A stretch of 7,859 nt of DNA from Bryobacterales bacterium (GTDB taxonomy: Bacteria; Acidobacteriota; Terriglobia; Bryobacterales; Bryobacteraceae): NCBI GenBank assembly GCA_009697495.1, contig SHUN01000119.1, forward strand, positions 1-7,859, given 5' to 3'. Every line of letters begins with the position of its first letter. Within the stretch, counting starts at the first letter, position 1. Below are positions 1 to 4,409 of the stretch, piece by piece. The notes under the pieces are model-generated. The model was not told the DNA's origin. It did not search any database and saw only the letters and a program-made list of their open reading frames with translations. A program made the position numbers and the translations under genes.

Positions 1-142
1 CTGGGTGATCGATCCGGTGAAGCGGACGGCTTGGGAATACCATGCGGGCGCGGAGCCGGTGCGAGTTAGCAGCGCGCTGCGCGCGGGGGAATATGCGGCC
101 GGCGTGGATGAGCTGTTCTCGGCGATTGAGACGACACGATAG
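1..142 (+). CDS. Uma2-family (DUF820) putative endonuclease, 3' end only
   Basis: This is the C-terminal 46 residues of a protein whose start lies before the window. The reading frame runs from base 2 to a TAG at 140-142. It begins WVIDPVKRTAWEYHAG, which is the conserved closing strand of Uma2 (DUF820) proteins, a PD-(D/E)XK nuclease-like fold common in cyanobacteria, acidobacteria and planctomycetes. The catalytic residues of the family would lie upstream and cannot be checked. The fragment matches the C-terminus of the next gene almost residue for residue until the last four positions, so the two are tandem paralogues. The family is usually annotated as a restriction-like endonuclease, but its biological role is not established. 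The family call rests mainly on the complete neighbour. Confidence 0.8.
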   Translation, partial: WVIDPVKRTAWEYHAGAEPVRVSSALRAGEYAAGVDELFSAIETTR

Positions 143-661
143 CCGGAATCCGGCAGGGTGTAGAATCAAGGCATGAGTTCCACCGTTCTCATGCCGGTTG
201 AGGAATATCTGCATTTGTCGGAGAAGCCGACTTGTGAATACAGGGAAGGCGTTCTCTACCCCAAAGCCATGGCAACAACGTTTCACGGTCTGCTCCAATT
301 CATGTTGATGATGATGCTCCACCGGCTGGGTCTTCAAACTGCTTCGGAGGTAACGGTCAGATTGTCTCCCACGAAGTATCTGGTTCCGGATGTAGTGGCT
401 GCCCCGGTCCTTCAGAACCCCTACCCGACCGAGCCCGTCCTGCTATGCTGTGAAATCCTGTCTCCGGAGGACCGCCTCGGCACGATGCTGGCCAAGTGCG
501 AGGAGTATCATGCGTGGGGCGTGCCGTACTGCTGGGTGATCGATCCGGTGAAGCGGACGGCTTGGGAATACCATGCGGGCGCGGAGCCGGTGCGAGCCAG
601 CGGCGCGCTGCGCGCGGGGGAATACGCGGCCGGCCTGGATGAGCTGTTCTCGGCGATTGAC
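1..661 (+). repeat. Direct repeat from Uma2 gene duplication (1-130 and 532-661)
   Basis: Bases 1-130 and 532-661 align without gaps at an offset of 531 bp. The first 65 bases are identical and there are about five substitutions over the rest, including GTTAGCAGC versus GCCAGCGGC, TAT versus TAC and GTG versus CTG. Similarity stops at the last four codons of each gene. The offset equals one gene (501 bp) plus the 30-bp spacer, which is what a tandem duplication of a gene with its spacer would give. The left edge of the repeat is cut by the window, so its true length is unknown. Confidence 0.9.
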
Positions 662-673
662 GCCAAGGCTTAA
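173..673 (+). CDS. Uma2-family (DUF820) putative endonuclease, second tandem copy
   Basis: A complete 166-aa protein, slightly shorter than the roughly 180-200 aa usual for Uma2 proteins. All expected PD-(D/E)XK positions are visible: the acidic residue in LVPDVV (D73), the glutamate in EILSPEDR (E94) and the lysine in LAKCEEY (K108), followed by the family's GVPYCWVIDP strand (116-125). The N-terminal EYREGVLYP matches the family's substrate-side strand. The start is the ATG at 173, 30 bp after the previous stop. There is only a weak purine run (AAGG) upstream and a TAGAAT hexamer at 161-166. Codons up to about base 480 often end in T or C, while the rest mostly end in G or C, so the 3' third may have a separate history. 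DNA cleavage is predicted from the fold only. Confidence 0.85.
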   Translation: MSSTVLMPVEEYLHLSEKPTCEYREGVLYPKAMATTFHGLLQFMLMMMLHRLGLQTASEVTVRLSPTKYLVPDVVAAPVLQNPYPTEPVLLCCEILSPEDRLGTMLAKCEEYHAWGVPYCWVIDPVKRTAWEYHAGAEPVRASGALRAGEYAAGLDELFSAIDAKA

Positions 674-679
674 CGAGGC

Positions 680-1381
680 GTGCTTCTATTGATTCCACTG
701 CTGTTGCTGCTGGCCGGTTGCGCGCCGGCGCCGAAGCCGGGGCCTGTCTACTTCGAGGTGGATAAGGCCACGGCAGGGACGATTCGCGGGACGATTCGGA
801 TCGAAGGGACGATGCCGGCGGCGAAGGTGATATCGCTGGACGCCGATCCGCAATGCGCGAAGCTGCACAGGGGCGGGAAGATTACCGAAGAGACGGGGGT
901 GGGGAACGTCTTTGTCTACCTGAAAACGGGGCTGGAGGGGAAGACGTTTGCGCCCGTTACCGAGCCAGTGGTGATGGACCAGAAGGGGTGCTGGTTCGGG
1001 CCGCGCGTGGTTGGGATTCGGACGGGGCAGCCGTTCAAGGTGACCAACTCGGATCCGGTGACGCATAACATCCATCCGCAGCCGGTGAAGAATCGGGACT
1101 GGAACCAGAGTCAATCGCCGGAGGATCCGCCGTTGTCGCGCCGGTTCGCCGCGCCGGAGATTATGATTCCGGTGAAGTGTAACGTCCATAACTGGATGCG
1201 CGCCTGGATTGGGGTGGTGGATCATCCGTACTTTGCGGTGACGGGTGCGGATGGCGGGTTCGTTTTTCGGGATGTGCCGCCGGGAACGTATACGGTGGCG
1301 GTGTGGCAGGAGTCTCTGGGCACGCAGGAACAGACGGCGGCGCTGGGATCGGAATTAACGTTTACATTCAAAGGGAATTGA
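680..1381 (+). CDS. Cupredoxin-like (plastocyanin-type) lipoprotein with C-terminal carboxypeptidase-regulatory-like segment
   Basis: A 233-aa predicted lipoprotein. The hydrophobic stretch LLLLLAGC ends in a lipobox with the acceptor at C14, so the mature protein should be anchored facing the periplasm. Residues ~33-80 form a beta-rich segment. Residues ~104-180 carry a type I copper-like arrangement: an upstream histidine in THNIHP (H129 or H132), then C-x2-H-x2-M at C167, H170 and M173. The tail (~185-231), with DGGFVFRDVPPGTYTVAVW, resembles carboxypeptidase-regulatory-like domains and is common in this family. GTG at 680 is the start used, because an in-frame TAA lies at 671-673. GAGG at 675-678 is only 1 nt away, so a TTG at 689 is an alternative. 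The signal peptide lacks the usual Lys/Arg n-region with either start. The stop is 2 bp before the next gene. A role in electron transfer or copper binding is inferred. Confidence 0.8.
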   Translation: MLLLIPLLLLLAGCAPAPKPGPVYFEVDKATAGTIRGTIRIEGTMPAAKVISLDADPQCAKLHRGGKITEETGVGNVFVYLKTGLEGKTFAPVTEPVVMDQKGCWFGPRVVGIRTGQPFKVTNSDPVTHNIHPQPVKNRDWNQSQSPEDPPLSRRFAAPEIMIPVKCNVHNWMRAWIGVVDHPYFAVTGADGGFVFRDVPPGTYTVAVWQESLGTQEQTAALGSELTFTFKGN

Positions 1382-1383
1382 AA

Positions 1384-2412
1384 ATGCGCATTGCGATTTT
1401 GGCGGTTTTGTTGGCCTTTTTGGCTGGTTGCGCGAAGCAGGACGCGCCGAAGGGGTACCGGATTTATGTGACCAATGAGCGGTCCGGGGACTTGAGCATC
1501 ATTGACTCGGCCACGCATGAAGTGGTGTCGACGGTGGCGCTGGGAAAACGGCCGCGGGGGATCCATGCAAGTCCGGACGGGAAGTTCATATATGTGGCGC
1601 TGAGCGGTTCGCCGATTGCGGGGCCCGGAGTGGACGAGAGCACACTGCCGCCGGCGGATAAGGATGCCGACGGGATCGGCGTGTTCGATGTGGCCCAGGG
1701 GAAATTGGTGAAGACGTTGAAGAGCGGGAGCGACCCGGAGGAGTTTGCTGTTACGCGGGACGGGAAATTCCTGTACGTCTCCAATGAGGACGCGGCGGGG
1801 GTCTCCGTGCTGGATTTGGCATCGGGGAAGATTGTGGCGACGCTGCCGACGGGGGAGGAACCGGAGGGGGTGGAGATGAGCCCGACGGGCGCGTTCGTGT
1901 ACGCAACGTCGGAGGACGCGGGGATGATCTACAAGATCGACACGGCGACGCGGACGGTGGTGAACAGTTTGAAAGTGGGGCGGCGGCCGAGGACGATTGC
2001 CTGGATGCCGGACAGCAAGAGCGTCTGGGTGAACGCGGAGAACGATGGAACGGTGGTGCTGGCGGATGTGGAGAAAAACGCCGTTCTCGAGACGATTTCA
2101 CTGGGAGAGGCGGGAGTGGTGAAGCCGATGGCGGTGCTGTTATCGAAAGACGCGTCGAAGCTGTATGTGAGCACGGGGCGAGGGAAGAAGCTGTTTGTGT
2201 TGGACACGGCGACGCGGAAAGTGGAGGCGTCGTTTGCAGTGGGACAGCGGCCGTGGGGACTTGCACTCTCGCCCGACGGGAAGACACTGTACACGGCGAA
2301 CGGTCCATCGAACGACGTGTCGGTGGTGGATCTGGCGACGAAGACAGTGACGAAAAAGATAACCCTGACGGGTTCGCCTTGGGGCGTGATCGTACTGTCT
2401 AAGCTTCAATAA
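1384..2412 (+). CDS. YVTN/YncE-type beta-propeller lipoprotein (resembles PQQ-associated propeller family)
   Basis: A 342-aa predicted lipoprotein with N-terminus MRIAILAVLLAFLAGC, lipobox cysteine C16. The start is the ATG at 1384, with AAGGGA at 1371-1376 seven bases upstream. An in-frame ATG at 1303 lies inside the previous gene and would hide the signal peptide. The mature part is a run of YVTN repeats, each with a pattern like (I/L)YV(T/S)N...D.A(T/S)..V..(I/L)..G..P.G...SPDGK, enough for about seven blades. An Asp/Pro-rich loop (GPGVDES to DKDADG) is inserted in the second blade. The order and wording of the blades (ATSED, RRPRTIAW, GQRPWGLALSPDGKTLYTANGPSNDVSVVD) closely resembles the PQQ-dependent-catabolism-associated propeller family (TIGR03866) and cytochrome-d1-like propellers, but no heme motif is present. 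Its partner is probably the copper-type lipoprotein immediately upstream. The ligand is unknown. Confidence 0.88.
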   Translation: MRIAILAVLLAFLAGCAKQDAPKGYRIYVTNERSGDLSIIDSATHEVVSTVALGKRPRGIHASPDGKFIYVALSGSPIAGPGVDESTLPPADKDADGIGVFDVAQGKLVKTLKSGSDPEEFAVTRDGKFLYVSNEDAAGVSVLDLASGKIVATLPTGEEPEGVEMSPTGAFVYATSEDAGMIYKIDTATRTVVNSLKVGRRPRTIAWMPDSKSVWVNAENDGTVVLADVEKNAVLETISLGEAGVVKPMAVLLSKDASKLYVSTGRGKKLFVLDTATRKVEASFAVGQRPWGLALSPDGKTLYTANGPSNDVSVVDLATKTVTKKITLTGSPWGVIVLSKLQ

Positions 2413-2415
2413 ACA

Positions 2416-2437
2416 GGAGGGCTTACGCTCGCCTTCC
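2416..2437 (+). terminator. Hairpin between convergent genes, weak candidate terminator
   Basis: GGAGGGC (2416-2422) can pair with GCCTTCC (2431-2437) through one G-U wobble, leaving an 8-base loop. It starts three bases after the propeller gene's stop and overlaps the last codons of the convergent DUF3309 gene. There is no U-tract on the + side. The - strand form has one A-C mismatch and is followed by a short TGTTTATT. Position supports a terminator; structure is only modest. Confidence 0.35.
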
Positions 2438-2569
2438 AGTGAGAAGCATGACGAAGAGCACGATGAGTATGAGACCACCGATGCCGCCGCCAAGGGCCGG
2501 ACCGCCGTAGTAGTAGCCACCGCCTCCGAAGAGGACAAGTAGGAGAAGAAGGATCAGGATTAGATTCAT
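2423..2569 (-). CDS. DUF3309-like small membrane protein
   Basis: A 48-aa, very hydrophobic peptide starting MNLILILLLLLVLF. It has two hydrophobic stretches (residues 3-14 and 33-43) around a Gly/Tyr-rich turn (GGGGYYYGG, 15-23) and ends in GRRA, so a short hairpin-like or single-pass inner-membrane protein is likely. Length, layout and the positive C-terminus match DUF3309 proteins, whose function is unknown. The frame is open further upstream to an ATG at 2654-2656, but those extra 29 residues are polar, contain no recognisable family sequence and would bury the conserved N-terminus, so the internal ATG at 2567-2569 is preferred. No strong Shine-Dalgarno is visible. The gene converges on the propeller gene with a 10-bp gap. 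Confidence 0.75.
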   Translation of the reverse strand: MNLILILLLLLVLFGGGGYYYGGPALGGGIGGLILIVLFVMLLTGRRA

Positions 2570-2771
2570 GCTATTGCTTGAAGCACGCTGATGGCCATCG
2601 GCATTACCAGGCATTTGTGCGGCGCGACAGGCCCGCGGATGCTCCGCTTGGATCAAAAGGGAGAGTTAGTGGAGCGGGTCAAGGCTGTGGGTTGCGTTGC
2701 ATTGACTGCCGGCGGTCACTTGTATGTCGCGGGCGGGACGGCGCGTCAACGACGGGGGTGGAATCCCGGGT
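2570..2771. other. Gap between DUF3309-like gene and kinase gene
   Basis: About 200 bp with no confident gene. It holds the weak propeller-like + frame described separately and a CCCGGG-centred near-palindrome (2761-2773) at the kinase stop. I see no U-tract terminator for the kinase and no convincing promoter for the DUF3309-like gene. Confidence 0.6.
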
Positions 2772-2791
2772 TCATTTGGGTGAGGCAGTAG
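2591..2791 (+). pseudogene. Possible beta-propeller gene remnant or small hypothetical ORF
   Basis: A 66-aa open frame fills most of the otherwise empty 2570-2771 gap and runs 20 bp into the 3' end of the convergent kinase gene. Its middle, RLDQKGELVERVKAVG then CVALTAGGHLYVAGG, looks like one degraded blade of an SBBP-type propeller, where repeats read roughly KLD..G.LV....GG then A(I/V)A.D..G..YVAG. A single blade cannot fold alone, so a decayed gene fragment is more likely than a working protein. An in-frame TGA at 2579-2581 closes the frame upstream. GAAG at 2580-2583 is a poor ribosome site. It could also be chance coding-like sequence, since the G-rich strand produces many long open frames here. 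Confidence 0.3.
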
Positions 2792-4295
2792 CGGATTGCT
2801 TCAATCGGACGGCCTGGGAACCGGTGGTGTAGCCGACGGCAATGGCACCTTTGGCGACAGCGATGGTTTTGGATTTCAGGCCGGGGGATTCGATGTTGCG
2901 GGGATCGGCACGAAGTTTGAGCTTGGCGCCGTCGTGGGATCGGACAGTGTTGAGCTGGATGCTGATTTTGGTGCCGCGGGCGACGATGAATCGCTTTTTC
3001 TGCTTGGCGTAAAGTTCGCCGGCGGCGATGGCGCCTTTGGCGATGACGGTTTCGCCGCCGATTTTGACGTCGGCTGCGACATGGAAGACGAGGGCCAGGC
3101 CGGTTTCGGCGCTGATGGGAATTTCGGTTTGGAGTTCGAGGGAGACGGGCGTGCCGTCTGGAATTGGGACGAGTCGGGCGACGGGTTCCTTCGCTTGGAC
3201 GGGGGCTGGGCTGGGTTTGTTTGCGGGTTCGGCCGGGCGGACGACCGGGGTTGGCGCTTGGGCGATGGGGGCGGGTTCGGCGGGCTTGGGCCGGGTGAAG
3301 AACCAGGCGCCGATGGCGAGGCCGAAAGCGGCGACGCCGGCGAGAGCGAAGATCCAGGATTTGCTGGACGGTGGGGTGGTTGGCTTGACGGCCGGGGCGA
3401 CTACGGTTTCGAGGAGAGCAGAGGATGCGTAGAGGTTACCGGACTCGGATTGTTGGCGGAGGCGGAGGAAGCCGTCGCGGAGTTCGGCCATGGTTTGGAA
3501 GCGGGCGTCCGGATCCTTGTTGAGGCAGCGATGGATGACGTCGGAGAGAATGGGAGGGACTTCGGGAGTGATTTCGAGTACGCGGCGGGGCTCATCGCGG
3601 AGGACGCTGAAGAGCATGCTGATGCTGTTGGCGCCGGCGAAGGCACGCATGCCGGTGGCCATTTCGTAAAGGACGGCACCGAAGGAAAAAATGTCGGAAC
3701 GGGCGTCGACGGCGATGCCCCGGGCCTGTTCGGGGGACATATAGCAGAGGGTGCCGACGATGGCGCCTTGTATGGTGAGGGGGGCGAGGTTGGTGGCGTC
3801 GGGATCGCCGTCTAAAGAGGCGGCGGGGGCGAGTTTGGCGAGGCCGAAATCGAGGAGTTTGACGAGGCCGCGATCAGTGACCATGATGTTGGCGGGCTTG
3901 AGGTCGCGATGGATGATGCCCGCGCCGTGGGCGGCGGCGAGGGCATCGGCGATTTGGGCGCTGTAGTTGATGATTTGTGGGACGCGGAGGCCGCCGCGGG
4001 GGATGATATCGGTGAGAGTGCGGCCGACGACCATTTCCATGACCATGATTTCGGAGCCATCGTCGGAGAGGATGTCGTGGATGGTGATGATGTTGGGGTG
4101 ATTGAGGGCGGAGGCGGCCTGGGCTTCCTGCATGAAGCGGCGGCCGCGGTGGGGATCGCTGGTGTGATCGGGGCGGAGGATTTTGAGGGCGACGATGCGA
4201 TTGAGTTTGAGGTCTTTGGCTTTATAGACCTCGCCCATGCCGCCGGAGCCAATTTTCTCCAGGGTTTGATACTGGTCTCGAATCGTCGGTTTCAC
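2772..4295 (-). CDS. Transmembrane Ser/Thr protein kinase with C-terminal periplasmic domain
   Basis: A 507-aa bacterial Hanks-type kinase. The kinase domain covers about residues 9-280: glycine loop GSGGMG (16-21), ATP lysine in VALK (K38), helix-C glutamate E57, catalytic loop HRDLKPAN (129-136, D131 and N136), DFG (149-151), MSPEQ in place of APE (186-190) and D201 of the SDIFSFG segment. It should be active. A single membrane helix follows (about 313-333), then a Pro/Ala-rich linker (335-370), then a domain of about 130 aa opening with IPDGTPVSLELQTEIPIS and containing VKIGGETVIAKGAIAAGEL. That pattern recurs in acidobacterial envelope proteins and loosely resembles TrbI/VirB10-type beta domains. 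The start is GTG at 4293-4295 with no clear Shine-Dalgarno. It leaves a normal 15 residues before the glycine loop. The periplasmic signal it senses and its substrates cannot be read from sequence. Confidence 0.93.
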   Translation of the reverse strand: MKPTIRDQYQTLEKIGSGGMGEVYKAKDLKLNRIVALKILRPDHTSDPHRGRRFMQEAQAASALNHPNIITIHDILSDDGSEIMVMEMVVGRTLTDIIPRGGLRVPQIINYSAQIADALAAAHGAGIIHRDLKPANIMVTDRGLVKLLDFGLAKLAPAASLDGDPDATNLAPLTIQGAIVGTLCYMSPEQARGIAVDARSDIFSFGAVLYEMATGMRAFAGANSISMLFSVLRDEPRRVLEITPEVPPILSDVIHRCLNKDPDARFQTMAELRDGFLRLRQQSESGNLYASSALLETVVAPAVKPTTPPSSKSWIFALAGVAAFGLAIGAWFFTRPKPAEPAPIAQAPTPVVRPAEPANKPSPAPVQAKEPVARLVPIPDGTPVSLELQTEIPISAETGLALVFHVAADVKIGGETVIAKGAIAAGELYAKQKKRFIVARGTKISIQLNTVRSHDGAKLKLRADPRNIESPGLKSKTIAVAKGAIAVGYTTGSQAVRLKQSATASPK

Positions 4296-4328
4296 TGTTT
4301 TCAGAGTATCGCATGGGTGGGGTTGGGT

Positions 4329-4357
4329 TCACTAGCGTAAAAGGCAATGGGTGTCAA
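4329..4357 (-). promoter_or_regulatory. Possible promoter of the kinase gene
   Basis: Reading the - strand, a consensus -35 hexamer TTGACA lies at 4357-4352, followed after 17 bases by TAGTGA (4334-4329), a poor -10 match. It sits about 35 bp before the kinase start. The -35 overlaps the outermost GTGTCA half-site of the adjacent palindrome. Only the -35 is convincing, and sigma-factor preferences in this lineage are not known to me. Confidence 0.3.
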
Positions 4358-4401
4358 AGAGGGCCAGAGAGTGTCAGGCACTGCGTGACACTGCCTGACA
4401 C
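4351..4401. repeat. Nested palindromic element (REP-like) with four GTGTCA/TGACAC half-sites
   Basis: GTGTCAGGCA (4371-4380) is a perfect inverted repeat of TGCCTGACAC (4392-4401) around an 11-base centre. Inside it, TGACAC at 4386-4391 could pair instead with GTGTCA at 4371-4376, giving a competing hairpin. A further GTGTCA lies at 4351-4356, and CACTGC is directly repeated at 4379 and 4389. The element sits between the stop of the beta-helix gene and the start of the kinase. It could act as an mRNA-stabilising or terminating hairpin for the upstream gene, as a REP-type dispersed repeat, or as a paired operator. No long U-tract follows on the - strand, while GGTTTTGTTT follows on the + strand. 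Confidence 0.7.
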
Positions 4402-4409
4402 GGTTTTGT

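Noticed and set aside
1..661. CRISPR array or insertion sequence ends as explanation for the repeated DNA
   Set aside because: There are only two units, 531 bp apart, both coding for the same protein C-terminus. There are no short spaced repeats, transposase or terminal inverted repeats.
686..1225. - strand frame of 179 codons, Arg/Pro/His-rich
   Set aside because: Antisense to the cupredoxin-like lipoprotein, with the composition typical of a complementary-frame artefact.
1303..1383. Upstream ATG that would lengthen the propeller protein by 27 residues
   Set aside because: It would place a polar segment before the lipoprotein signal peptide and overlap the previous gene by 79 bp. The ATG at 1384 has a good ribosome site.
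1751..2308. - strand Ser/Pro/Arg-rich frame of 185 codons
   Set aside because: Antisense to the YVTN propeller gene, whose repeats are plainly coding; no domain is visible.
2570..2656. N-terminal extension of the DUF3309-like protein
   Set aside because: The 29 extra residues are polar and unlike the family. The internal ATG gives the standard length and hydrophobic start.
2796..3815. Long + strand open frame of 339 codons, Gly/Asp/Glu-rich
   Set aside because: It lies antisense inside the kinase gene, has low-complexity composition caused by the G-rich strand, and shows no domain. The kinase motifs on the - strand are unambiguous.
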